Under the pieces are notes generated by a model. The model was not told the DNA's origin. It worked only from the letters and a program-made list of their open reading frames with translations, and did no database searches. 64,000 nucleotides of DNA from Bombus terrestris (taxonomy: Eukaryota; Arthropoda; Insecta; Hymenoptera; Apidae), in the NCBI RefSeq assembly GCF_910591885.1, contig NC_063285.1:3038001-3102000 (forward strand). The letters are read 5' to 3'. The translations under genes and the position numbers were made by a program. This document shows, in pieces, positions 53,401-63,703 of the stretch (its first letter is position 1; every line of letters begins with the position of its first letter).

Positions 53401-54502
53401 TTTGAAGCAAGCGGGGAGAGTGTGGTTTAAGTATATAAATTGTATCTTGAGAGATATGAATCTGAACCCATGTGTGAGTGATCCATGCATGTATGTGAAT
53501 ACATCCAAGGATCTCATTGTGGCTGTGTATGTGGATGATATCCTCGTATTCGGTACGGAGGCTATGATTCACACGTTCAAAACTAGGATTAAGGAGAAAC
53601 TAGATGTGAGGATGCTAGGAAGCGATACTCAATTCCTATCCATCCACTTGAGTAAGCCAAACAGCACTACCGTGGTGTTCGACCAATCCATGCAGATAAG
53701 TCAAATGTTGGAGCTGTTTGACATTACTCAAGAGGTTGGAGTGTCTACACCACTAGCTAAGGAGTGCGAGGCTGGTCTAGACATTGTGGATAGTGAACCA
53801 ATAGACAATAAGTTGTACGAACAGGCTGTGGGGCATATAATGTACATCGCTACAGTAAGCCGTCCTGATGTCGCGTGTGCAATATGAAAATTAAGCCAAA
53901 GATGTGCGAATCCGACGGTGTCTGACTGGAAGGCAGTGAAACGTGTTTTTAGGTACCTGTTGAAAACTAAAGACTTAAAGTTAGTATACCAAAGGACAGG
54001 GCAACCTCTAAAGGTGTTTTGTGATTCAGACTTTGCAGGCTGTGCAATAGATAGGAAGTCTAGAAGCGGTTATGTTTTTATACTTGCTGGTGGGGCGGTG
54101 TCTTGGTTGTCGAAGAAACAACCAATCATATCTCAATCGATATGCGAGGCAGAGTTTGTAGCGATGCAAGAGGCAGCTAGAGACTCTGTGCGGATGTCCT
54201 TATTATTAAGGGAGTTAGGTCAATCGTCATATTGTCCGCGTCCATGCAAAATTTTTTGTGACAACATTGGAGCGATCACATGGGCCGAGAGTTCTAAACA
54301 TGTTCAAGTGCGTTACTTTTATGTTAAGAACTGCGTGTCGAAAGGGATACTGGATTATACCTATATATCTAGTTCTGAGAATGTTAACGACATTCTAACC
54401 AAAGGGTTAAATAGAGTTAAGACCCAATATTTTACCAAAGCTATGGGGCTTGTAGAAACTAGCGATCAAAGGGGAGTGTTGAGAAATGCTCAGTTGGTAT
54501 GA
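50447..54502 (+). pseudogene. Copia gag-pol polyprotein, one stop, 5' end displaced
   Basis: Gag: NPILKKGNYEYWRTM..A, zinc knuckle CYKCGKMGHISYQC (51118-51160). Protease: YLDSGASNHMTSD (~51324). Integrase: H..LGHL, C..C, VHSDVSGRAQ, LQTDNGGEYTG, NGVSERANRT. RT: WVLVMKRD, YEHIDVECAYLNSPLDE, SLYGLKQAGRVWF, VAVYVDDILVFG. RNase H: CDSDFAGCAIDRKSRSGY and CEAEFVAMQEAA. The whole is one frame except a TGA at 53885-53887. The true start (44849) is cut off by Gypsy C after five codons. Single-ORF organisation and domain order PR-IN-RT-RH mark it as Ty1/Copia. Confidence 0.95.
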
Positions 54503-54620
54503 CCGCTAGTTACTAAAAGGTTACTAAGGTTATGTTGGTACCAGGTTGACACCTGACGACGCTTTTTTGTCTTAGGTGTCGACCGCGTGTTATTTTTCTA
54601 AGACGCATCCCGAGTGATGC
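54477..54620 (+). repeat. Copia 3' LTR, truncated
   Basis: Begins TGTTGAGAAATGC directly after AAAGGGGAG. It matches the 5' LTR to about 54620 (CCCGAGTGAT), then diverges. Its first bases overlap the last codons of pol. Confidence 0.88.
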
Positions 54621-54997
54621 ACGCATCTCTATGCACGATTACAATTTATTTCTCTATTTTAAATTTCTTTACAACTTACAAAAACATTAATCCGTACACA
54701 CATTTTGTAACAAAACGATTGCATGATCGCGAATTTGAAATTAAATTTTTAAAATAAAAAATATAAATTATTACAATTTTATAAACATAGTTGTTTATTT
54801 GCGACATTAAAAACATTTTGTACACGTCAAAAATTGTTGGTATCAGTCATTATCTTCTATTGAACCCATATTTTTTCTTTTCATAATATAGATCAGTCTC
54901 TGAACTCCCAGGATTTATAACTTTTGGACAACCATCTCGCTGCAACAAAACAAATTTCAAATCTTAATCTATTACTACAAATTATAAGTCATATATA
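54621..54997. other. Unassigned AT-rich stretch
   Basis: About 375 bp of AT-rich sequence between the broken Copia LTR and a Gypsy B LTR. No ORF, RNA or repeat family recognised. It ends in TATATATA at the B LTR edge. Confidence 0.4.
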
Positions 54998-56003
54998 TGT
55001 CGGCTTAACGTTGGGATTGGGGGTAGAAGTGTTCGATGAATCTTAGTTGGTATTGGCCATCGATGCGGTGGATCAATGATGGAGTTTATTGACACAAGTT
55101 AGAGGTATTACAGCGTTGGTAGTTAATCACAATATTTAGATACTCGCGGCACTATGACAATGGTCTCGGGTCCGGTAACGAATGCGCGGTCAACGGGATG
55201 TCGAACGTGTATATTTCGTGAGAGGCTAAGTTATATTCTGGTTGTCACACAGAGCAAGCACTACGTACCTGAGAATTACTTGTATCGTCCTTAAGATCGT
55301 ACGGAAGAGTGTCTCTCCATCATGGTGATGCTGTCGAGGAAAACTATGATGGGTGTGTCTAAGGGCACGAGATCATCGGATTCGTGGAGAAAAGTCTTCG
55401 TTCGGAAAATGAGAGAAATTGGTGTTACTGTTAATTGGTCAATTTCCATGTTGGTGGTTAGGGAAGGATGCTAGCAGCCCTTGAGAGAAAGTTGCTATCG
55501 GGTAGCGTCGTTCGTGAGAAAAATAGACTTCTACAATTTTCCCATAGTTGGAACAAAGACTGCTTGTCGGTTTGAAGGACTTTCGTTAAATAAATCTTAA
55601 GATTTATAGCGGGTCCTCGGGCTAGCTGAACATGTACTGTGGGTACGCGTCAACATCTGGTAATCGTCTTACTCGAAGAATAGAGTCTGCGCGTGGCGAG
55701 CCACGGGACAGAAACCATTGAAACGTTTACCGTCGTGCCCTGTCCCAAGTATTTCTTTTAAGGAGAGCTATAGAGTTACTTCATGCCTTTGTTAAACAAA
55801 ACGTTCATCCCCTTGACCGCGACTACGTTCGGCAACTGGTTGTCGCCTCGAGCCCGAGCTCACTATCATAAATCTCAAATAAGTACAGTCGAATCGAATG
55901 ACAACGGTTTTCTTAATACGACTATGGTGGAATCTAAATTACAGTACTAGGTGTCTTCCCAAAGTTCAGTTGGGAAGGTTCCGGCGCTCTTTCATCTCCG
56001 ACA
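54998..56003 (-). repeat. Gypsy B 3' LTR (1006 bp)
   Basis: TGTCGGAGATGAAAGAG (from 56003) to CCGACA (54998), beside a TATATATA tract. It contains a gag-start remnant and the usual B LTR blocks. On the minus strand it follows the B integrase (57345-56523) with repeat F in between. No primer site follows, as expected for a 3' or solo LTR. Confidence 0.8.
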
Positions 56004-56025
56004 CGGCCATTCTGACTATCACATG

Positions 56026-56520
56026 TCCTCGGGTGTAACTAAAATATTGAGTTTCCTAACATTAGACTCGATACAATTAACATTATTCGCAAATTAAATA
56101 GATGTTCGAATAAGGCAAGGGTCCAGTGTAGCAACAAATCCTGTTCGGGGGTTTGGCAGCAAAGAAATAAAAGATAATGAAAATTAGTAGCGTTATAGTT
56201 GGTATTCAAGGTGATAGTTGCATCCTGCAGGTTATCAGTTGGATCGTAACGGCATAATGGACCACTTTCGATTTCGCACTCCAAAGGATCTCGGTCTTCT
56301 GGATCGTAAGAGCACATAGAGCTTCGTTCCACGATCTCAGCGAGTTTTACCATATTGTCGCCCCGAAAAGCATGCAAGTCACATCGCATGTTCTCACTGA
56401 GCCTTATCATACTATCACCACAAAAAGCGTGTGAACCACATCACACGTTCTCTCTGAGCTTTATCACATTATCGTCCCGAAACACGTGCGAAGTCGCTCT
56501 GCCGGGAGTTATTGGCATAG
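56026..56520 (-). repeat. Dispersed repeat F with 57-bp tandem units
   Basis: Shared with 63704-64000; both copies end at the same point (TTAGTTACACCCGAG on the minus strand). It contains two and a half tandem 57-bp (19-codon) units at 56354-56497. An open minus frame (56410-56039) holds LSENMRCDLHAF..DNM and later CSYDPEDRDPLECEIE and CRYDPTDNLQD. Protein family not recognised. Might be an LTR or an unusual coding part of a retroelement. Confidence 0.55.
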
Positions 56521-56522
56521 TG

Positions 56523-57345
56523 CTACTGATCTTCCGAGATCGAAGTACTCATATCGTCATGGTCACTGTTATTGTCATCACTACAGACATCCAACTCGGG
56601 AGAGATGCGACAATCTGGCATTTTCCTCAACCCGTCATGACTGTACTTGTACAATCGCTTACCGTCTAATGTCTCTAAGATATGCCTGTCCCCTTCCAAG
56701 ACTTCTGCTATTACAAGTGGACCTCTAAATTTTGGATCTAGTTTGGTTTGATTTCTTTCCTCATTCTTGCGTAATACGAAATCACCGAGGGTAAACCTAA
56801 CCACTCTAGCTTTAGCTTTGTCGAACTTGTCTTTCGTGTATTTAGCATTCGTTTCTATCCCTTTTATTGCCAGTCGTCTTACATTGGAGATACCGATTTC
56901 CTTCACTTCGATGTTACCGGGTAACAACAGATCGTATGATTTTGCCGTTCTACCTATTAGTAGTTCTAATGCTCTCGAGTTTGTCACGCGGTTAGTGGTG
57001 CAATTCAAAGCCAACTGTATTTCCCCAATCGCGTCTTGCCACGACCGCCCGGTCGTTTCTACTGTCGTGAACACGTTTTTTCAACGTGACCATAACACGC
57101 TCTACCTGTCCATTAGCTCTACTGGCACCTGTCACTATCAAGTGGACTTTAATTCGTTTGCTTTCGCAGAACTCTCGAAACTCTTTACCCGTAAAACATC
57201 TTCCCTAGTCCGCTATTATCTGACAGGGACTCCCGAATAAAAATATAGCGGATTTAAGCGCTTTAATGGTGTTATGGGAATCCATCTTACGAGTATGATG
57301 CAGGTATACAAATTTAGTGAAGGCGTCGATCAACACAATGACGTG
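56523..57345 (-). pseudogene. Gypsy B integrase C-terminal fragment
   Basis: The frame 57074-56523 gives FTTVETTGRSWQDAIGEIQL and KARVVRFTLGDFVLRKNEER, then LDPKFRGPLVIAEVLEGDRH..ETLDGKR and an acidic tail ending STSISEDQ with a stop. It supplies the C-terminus missing from the copy at 35345. Catalytic-core pieces are readable to 57345 in broken frames (ILFGSP..IIADQG.CFTGKEF). The upstream part is cut by Gypsy A. Confidence 0.85.
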
Positions 57346-57809
57346 AAGTGGTATGTCGTGATAGGTGTAGAAGGAATGCTCAGATGTTTCAACAAAAAAC
57401 GTTTATTAACTCAACAACTGACGTACAATAACAACAAGCAACAAACAACAATTAACACAAGTAACGATTAACAATTAACAGTTAACACGCTTGGTAACGA
57501 TCAGTGCTTAACGTAGGTAATAGGAAGTAGAACGCTCGTATTATGTAATCCTTCGCACTTCGCAGCTCGGGGCAGACTGAATCTCTTTGATTCAAAAGCC
57601 ACGCTGATTCCTTTCTTTGTTAGCCATCGATATCGCGCGCGTTTGTTTAGAAGTCCGCGACGACTGCCACGTGTGCGGTCTCCCGAAAGTTCGGCGAAGG
57701 AGCCGTAGGGATATCGATGACACCTAAGGCTCGTCGGCATAGCGCTTTTAAGATAAAGCGCCTCGTGCCGCGTAACCGTTGGAAATTTCCGAGGTCGAGT
57801 GTCGCCACA
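57345..57809 (-). repeat. Gypsy A 3' LTR
   Basis: TGTGGCGACACTCGACC from 57809, after GGTAAGGGGG; AATAAACG near 57393-57400 is a likely polyadenylation signal. It ends near CCTATCACGAC at the junction with B integrase. Confidence 0.7.
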
Positions 57810-57886
57810 GTACCCCCTTACCAGTGACGTTACAATTTTTTTTTTTTTTTTACAAATGTCGGGGTTGATTCCGCATTCGACGACTT

Positions 57887-58775
57887 TTAACGCCTAACCG
57901 AAACCTGCCTGGGAAATCGGACTCTACGCCCTGATCGCGTAACGTGTCTATTCCGAGCGTTTTCTTCGTTCGTCCGGTTGTTGTCGGCTATATCGCTTTC
58001 GTCGCGGGCGTTCATTTGATCGGTGTTTTGTTCGTACCGAAGCCTCATCGGAATCGACACGTTACGAGTCTCGGCGGTTCTTTGTTCGAGGTCCTCCGAT
58101 ATGATAAAAGCGGGCTTTAAGCGGTCTATGGAGACCGTCACGTCGCGATTATTTATCTTTAACGTGTAATTTTTTTCGCCTCTTTGGATTATCTTAAATG
58201 GCCCGTCATAAGGCGGCTGTAAGGGACCTCCGATCGCGTCGTGGCGCAAGAATACGTACGGCGAAGATTCTAACTCGCGAAAAACGAAAAATTTCTTTTC
58301 ACCGTGTCGCGTAACCGGGTGCGGTCTGACGTTGCCCATTTGTTCCTTTAGTCGGCTCGCGTATTCCGAATTGGCCCGTTGATTCGTCGGTAAGAAAAAT
58401 TCTGCCGACAATCGTATGCCGGTGCCGTAAATCATTTCGGCCGCCGTTGCGTTGAGGTCCTCCTAGATAGCGGTTCGAATGCCTAACAAAACTATTGGCA
58501 AAATGTCGACCCAGTTGCTCGTGTCGTGGCACTTGATTGCCGCTTTGAGTTGTCGATGGAGGCGCTCTACCATCCCGTTGGACGCAGGATGATAGGCCGT
58601 CGTGCGTAGATGTTTGACGCCGAGCAACCGGCATAATTCCTCGAATAAGCGCGATTCGAATTAACGTCCTTGATCGGTTGTAATTTTCAAAGGTACGCCA
58701 AAACGAGATATCCAGGTCGAAAGGAGGGCCGTAGCAACGGTTGGCGCTTCCATGTCGGCGATAGGGATTGCTTCG
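57887..58775 (-). pseudogene. Gypsy A integrase core and C-terminal region
   Basis: After an in-frame stop at ~58776 (DRFSR then TAG where Trp is expected) the core continues with a DQG motif and the Asn-Gly...Glu region in broken frames. The final 182 codons (58435-57887) include GPLQPPYDGPFKIIQRGEKNYTLKI and end RSGRRVRFPRQVSVRR. This basic tail after the integrase is typical of Ty3/Gypsy pol proteins. Confidence 0.8.
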
Positions 58776-58777
58776 GG

Positions 58778-60157
58778 CTAACGCGAAAAACGGTCGATAC
58801 ACGTTAGACAATATCGGTACCCCTGCGAATATTGCATGGCGATAATGTCCACGTGTATGTGCTCTAACCGGCCTGCTAACGTTCCGAACGTTCCGACGGG
58901 TGAGGATACGTGCCTGGTGACTTTGCATCGTTGACAAGGGATGCATTGTCGTGTCCATGTCCGGCAATCTTGGTTCATGGACGGCCAGACGAAACGCGTT
59001 ATCACCAGCTTTTGGGTGGCGCGTATCCCGGGGTGGGAAAGTCCGTGGAGCGAGTTAAATATGTCACGCCGCAAGGATTTCGGTACGTACGGTCGTACAA
59101 TGTCTCCTGGCACATCGCAATATAATTCTACGTTGTGACCAGGGAAGCGCACTCTCTTTAATCGCAACGCGCACGTGCCGGTGTTAACAATGTCGCGTAG
59201 TTCGTCGTCGCTTTCCTGCGCGGCGGCGAGAGTTCGGTGGTCCACAGACATTCCTACCGCTTCGATGCGTGATAAAGCGTCGGCTACGTTATTGTTGGGC
59301 CCCTTTATGTATCGGATGTCGGTCGTGAATTGCCCGATGTAATCCAAGTGTCGGAATTGTCGCGGCGAGCACTTGTCGGGGTTTTGTTTGAAGGAATACG
59401 TAAGGGGTTTGTGATTTGTGTAAATTATAAAATGCCTCCCTTCTAAGGCATGTCGGAAACGCTTGACCGCCGTGTATATTGCCAGTAGTTCGCGGTCGTA
59501 CGCGCTATATTTTCGCTGGGCGGAACTCAACGGTTTAGTGAGGAACCCTAACGGCTGCCAAGAGTCGTTGACGCGTTGCTGGAGTACCGCTCCTACTGCA
59601 TAGTCGGATGCGTCTACCGCGAGGCTAACGGGAGCGCCAGGTATCGGGTGCGCTAACATCGTGGCGTTAGCTAGGGCGCGTTTCGATTCGCGGAAACTAG
59701 CTTCGGATTGCTTCGACCATTCGATGGGCGCGTTGCCCTTTTTTCCTCCTTTTAACAGGTCGTTTAGCGGCTGGAAAATTTTTGCTGCCCCCGGTATGAA
59801 ACGTCGGTAGAAGTTAATCATACCGAGGTACCTGCGTAGTGCTTTAACGGTCTCGGGGAGCGGTACTTCTACAATGGCGTCAACACGTTCTGCAAGCGGC
59901 TTTATTCCGAATGCGTTTACGGTGTGTCCCAGGAATGTGATCTCGTTCACACCGAATTCGCACTTTCCGGGGTTGATGACTACCCCGTAATGATTCAGGC
60001 GTTGGAAGAGCATTCGGAGGTGTTCGCGGTGCTGCTCTTCGGTTTCGGAGGCGATTAGAAAGTCGTCGATGTACGCGAACACGAAATCTAAACCTCGGGT
60101 GATTTCATCGACAAACCTTTGACACGTTTGCGCGGCGTTTCGAAGCCCAAACATCAT
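58778..60157 (-). pseudogene. Gypsy A RT (C-terminal), RNase H and integrase N-terminal part
   Basis: 459 open codons. RT: MMFGLRNAAQTCQRFVDEI, FAYIDDFLIASE (catalytic YIDD), LGHTVNAFGI, LRRYLGMINFYRRFIP. RNase H: LAVDASDYAVGAVLQQ, YDRELLAIYTAVKRFRHALEG, YTNHKPLTYSFKQ (Asn where Asp is usual). Integrase zinc domain: LHGLSHPGIRATQKL, CIPCQRCK. The change TDHKPL to TNHKPL affects a catalytic Asp of RNase H, a sign of inactivity independent of the frame breaks. Confidence 0.9.
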
Positions 60158-60465
60158 GTTGGTTGCTTCGGAAAGTCCGAAGGGTGTCGTGATCGCGGTT
60201 TTCCTGACGTCTTCGGGCGCGATCGGGATTTGATGGTAAGCGCGGATGAGATCGATTTTTGAAAAATAAACGCGTACCGTGCAGGTGTTGCGCGAAATCC
60301 TCTATATGCGGGGGGGGGGGGGGGGGAATACTTGTCGGGCACAGTGCGGGCGTTCAACGCACGATAATCGCCGCATGGTCGTAGATTTCCGTCCTTCTTG
60401 GGTACGATGTGTAGGGGTGATGCCCACGGGCTTTTCGATGGCCGCATCACTCCTTGCTCGATCAT
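60154..60465 (-). pseudogene. Gypsy A RT N-terminal part, frame-broken by a poly-G/C run
   Basis: MRPSKSPWASPLHIVPKKDG.LRPCGDYRALNARTVPDKY is followed by a run of 17 G on the plus strand (60310-60326), after which the frame is lost; IEDFAQHLHG and RAYHQIPI can be seen in other frames. The run replaces the usual short proline-coding stretch after DKYP. Confidence 0.85.
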
Positions 60466-61148
60466 GGTTGCGAACTCTGCCTTGACTTGCTTGAGTCGAT
60501 CTGGTGCGAGGCGGCGAGGCTTGCAGGAGCCGGGGGGGCGGGTGTGGTTTCGATATGGTGTACCACAGCGTGTCGAATTTTCTCCCGTCCGAAGGCCGAT
60601 GGACGGGTTAGATCTGGAAACTCCGCCAAAAGTCGATGGTAGACCGTTTCGCCGTATACGGTTTTGATGGACATCTCCTTAGTCGAGGCGGGATATCCTT
60701 TTGATGCCAGTTGGGTTGTGGTGTCGAGGAGTCGTCTGTTTCGCGGGTCCACGAGCAACCCATAGTGGCTCAGAAAGTCTACCCCGATGATAGGCGTCTG
60801 GACGTCGGCTATCACGAAACGCCATTCGAAGGGCCGACGTAACGATAAGTCGAGGGACATCATAATAGTACCGTAGATCGCGATTCGCGTTCCGTTGGCT
60901 GCGAACAGCTCGTAATCAGTTTTGTTCACCTGTTCGCGTATCCTGCTGCGCGGATACACACACGTGTCGGCGCCGGTGTCTACGAGGAACGATATTCTCG
61001 TCTTCCTATCCCTGACGAAGATGCGGCGGGTACCCAAGCCGTCGTCGTTGGCCGCGTTTACGGACGGCTGGTCGCGTTTCCCGAATTCCACGTGCATGGG
61101 GAACGACAGCCCCTCGCGCGATCTCCGAACGTCGCATGGTAATAACAA
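60462..61148 (-). pseudogene. Gypsy A protease region
   Basis: 228 codons with aspartic protease active site ISFLVDTGADTCVYPRS, then GVDFLSHYGLLVD (retropepsin flap and hydrophobic core signature). This is followed by the spacer to RT (FPDLTRP, HHIETTPAPPAP). It processes the gag-pol precursor. Confidence 0.9.
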
Positions 61149-61880
61149 AGGCCGTCTTTCGGCGGCGGGTCTCGGGACCGCGAACGGCGGCGGTAACGCG
61201 TACGTTGCCGTGGTCGTGATCGTGGACGGCGTTGATTACTAACGCTTAACGCCTGCACCTGAACTCGCATCTGTGTCATCTGCTCGCTCAATGTGTTGAA
61301 TGCGGCGACCCACGGTTCGTTTATACCCGGCGCCTGATGGGATTACCGCTGCTATCCGGGAGGTACGCTGGTGATCCTGTTGAAACTCCCCAGCGATGAG
61401 GTCCGCCTGGTGCAATAGCCGTTCCGAGTCTGAGTCATCCACGGCTACGAGGATACGCCGTATATTATCGGGTAATCGGGTCCGCCACAGCGAGAGGACG
61501 AAATCGTCTGGGGTGGAGAGGCTCGCGAGATTTCTCAAATGTTGATAAAATTCAGATGGCTTTCGGTCGCCCATCTCCTCGCTCTCCACAAGTTTTTTCA
61601 CCCATGTGTTGTCTGTGTCGGTTAGTGCGAGAATAAGCGCACGTTTTAATTTCTCATAACTACCTGCTGATGGTGGGGTGTCCAGTAAATCTTCAACGTG
61701 CTGCACGTTACGGCCCTCGAGGCATTTAACGAGAGTCACGAATTTAGTTTCGTCATCTGTGATCTGCGCTAGACGGAATTGCCTCTCCAAGAAGGCGAAC
61801 CATCCTTTAGTGTTCTCTGGCAGCAGAGGAAACATAGCGATCGTCGGGTTGGCACCCTTTCCCGAATTGTCGTTTTCCAT
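61149..61880 (-). pseudogene. Gypsy A gag
   Basis: ATG at 61880 (MENDNSGKGANPTIAMFPLLPENTKGWFAFLE). The capsid-like domain runs through VTLVKCLEGRNVQHVEDLLDTPPSAG and SEFYQHLRNLAS. A frame break near 61239 follows; the residual zinc-knuckle-like stretch CYYHATFGDRARGC sits at ~61170. This gag type (single C..H..C remnant, LP.NIRRIL) is common in insect Gypsy elements of the kind seen here. Forms the particle. Confidence 0.85.
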
Positions 61881-61960
61881 CGCACTGACGCACTTCCTTC
61901 GCGTTGCGGGAATAACTTAGTGGCACTATCACGTCACTCACCTCTTTCTGAATAAATCAC

Positions 61961-61973
61961 GTCGGGGTCACCA
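61961..61973 (-). other. Gypsy A primer-binding site
   Basis: On the minus strand TGGTGACCCCGAC follows the LTR end (...CACCTCAAAT) and precedes gag. TGG matches the complement of a tRNA 3' CCA; the tRNA species was not determined. Confidence 0.7.
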
Positions 61974-62271
61974 ATTTGAGGTGATGAGGCGTGATAGGTA
62001 TTGAAGAATCACTCGGTGTTATTTAACAATAATTGTTTATTTGCTTGTGTTCGTGGTATACACTAGCGCGGTGAAAACACGGTACAATTATCGGTTCGAG
62101 AGTACAAGTTCAAACTCGGCGCGGTACTTTACGCGGTGGTTCGAGTCGAGACGATTGCACAGATGTCCAGAGATTCAGATTCGCTATTATGTACGACTGC
62201 GGACAAACAATTCCGATAAACGTCTTCCAACTTGCTTCGCGGCTCGCGATAGCTCCGAATGAATTTGTGAC
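61974..62271 (-). repeat. Gypsy A 5' LTR region
   Basis: About 300 bp with AATAAAC near 62035-62043 as a likely polyadenylation signal and the ending ATACCTATCACG...CACCTCAAAT. The outer edge is undefined, because a truncated B LTR adjoins near 62272. Confidence 0.6.
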
Positions 62272-62713
62272 GCGATGATGCTCCTTAGGAAAACTGTGTT
62301 TGGGTGTGTCTAAGGATACGGGATCATCGGATTCGTTAAGAAAAGTGTTGGTTCAGAGAGTGAGGGAAATGGACGTCGCTGTTAATTGGCTAAATTGTGA
62401 GTTGGTAGTTGGAAAGGGATGGTAACTGCCCTTGAGAGAGAGTTGCTAGCGAGGAGCGTCGTACGTGAGAAAAAGCAGATTTCCCGTAGTAGGTGGTATG
62501 TGTAGAGACTATTGAGACAAAGACTATTTGTCCCTTTAGAGAATCTTAGCTGCATGAATTCTAAGATTTATAGCGGGTCCTTAGGCTCGACGTAAATATT
62601 CGGCTAGAATGTATCGACATCTGGCAATCATCTCGTTCGAAGGGTAGAGTCTTTGTGTAGCGAGACACGAGACAGAAACCGTTGGGAAGTTTGCTGTCGA
62701 GTGCCGCTACACT
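62272..62713 (-). repeat. Gypsy B LTR fragment
   Basis: Interior B LTR sequence (compare TGGGTGTGTCTAAGG and GGATCATCGGATTCGT with 55340-55390). Both ends are truncated, against Gypsy A on the left and Gypsy D on the right. Confidence 0.75.
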
Positions 62714-63703
62714 ATACGCCATTTCTGTTTGCCTGATGCGTCTGATTTCTTGGGTACTACCCATACTGGACTGTTGTAAGGAGAATCTGATTCTTCAATG
62801 ATATTTTTATCTAACATTTTTTTCAGGTGTTTTTCAATTTCTGCTTTATGGGCTTCGGGAGGTCGGTACGATTTGGTATTGACGATTTTGTTTTCGCGTA
62901 GGGTGATAGTGTGTTTTGTTAGGTTGGTACAAGGTAGGGTATCGGATTCTAGGTCAAATACGTCTATGTAATGTGGGAGGATCTTTTCGATAGAAATACG
63001 AAATTTGTCTTCAATATGGTCTAGTCTAATTATTTGTTTCATTTTAGCAATTTTATCGAGATCGTGTTCATAAGAAAGATCATTGGTGATTATAGTTGGT
63101 TGCTCACCAGTATTGCAGAAACATACTCTCGTCGGAACATTATCCAGATAAATTGTTTCGATTTTGGTTTGCCCTGGGAGAATGGTTTTCGGCGCCTGAA
63201 AAAATATTTCGTTCCCGTTTAGTTGTATTGATTCGTTGTTAATTTGGTATGAGTAGTTAGAGAGCATAGATAAACCAATTATTCCGTCTTCTATTAAAGG
63301 AAAATCATCTGGCACAACGTGAAATGTGTTCATGATGTTAAAGAATTGAAAGTCTACTGTTTCGTCAGTTTGGTATTTGTCATTGTCCATGTAAAATGTT
63401 TTAGCTACTGTCTTTTTAGGTTTAAATGTGGCACTTGATCTTTTAACTAAATTTATTCCTGCATTTCGGTATCAATTAAATATCGTTTGATTTCTGTTCC
63501 TGATCGAACTCCAATGGATAGAAGTTTCCCTGTTGTTGCGTGTACTCGTATGACGTCTCTCGAGGTTCTGGTAGTGCTGTTTCCTCTTCTCGTCCCGCAT
63601 TCTCCATGTTTATATTGTAGCTACGCACTGGCGGAAGATTTCGCTGGCTTGCCGGTTGAAAATTTCGGCAGTAATTTGCGGTATGTCCTATTTGGTTGCA
63701 CTC
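62714..63703 (-). mobile_element. Gypsy D element, internal fragment (gag end to RT start)
   Basis: Minus strand: gag zinc knuckle remnant CNQIGHTANYC with RNLPPVRSYNINM (63703-63476), a protease trace (AGINLVKRSS), then 228 codons (63390-62707). These include FPLIEDGIIGLS, LPHYIDVFDLESDTLPCTNL, KSYRPPEAHKAEIEKHL, SPYNSPVWVVPKKSDASGKQKWRIV. It is related to Gypsy C but distinct. Truncated at WRIV, where a B LTR fragment starts. Confidence 0.85.

Larger units (their letters stand above)
44508..54620 (+). mobile_element. Copia element, interrupted by Gypsy C
   Basis: 5' LTR (44508-44753), initiator-Met primer site, gag start at 44849, Gypsy C insertion (44866-50445), the rest of gag-pol (50446-54502), polypurine tract CAAAGGGGAG and partial 3' LTR (54477-54620). 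Net length without Gypsy C is about 4.5 kb. It is inserted in the COX1 numt on the left; the right end is lost, so no target duplication is visible. Confidence 0.92.
57345..62271 (-). mobile_element. Gypsy A element (about 4.9 kb)
   Basis: Minus strand: 5' LTR region (62271-61974), primer site, gag (61880), protease, RT, RNase H, integrase (to 57887), polypurine tract AAGGGGG and a 3' LTR starting TGTGGCGACACTCG at 57809 and ending near 57345. It is inserted in Gypsy B integrase on the low side. The two LTRs agree near their inner ends but their U3 parts look different. ORFs are broken at several points, including a 17-nt G run. Confidence 0.85.
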
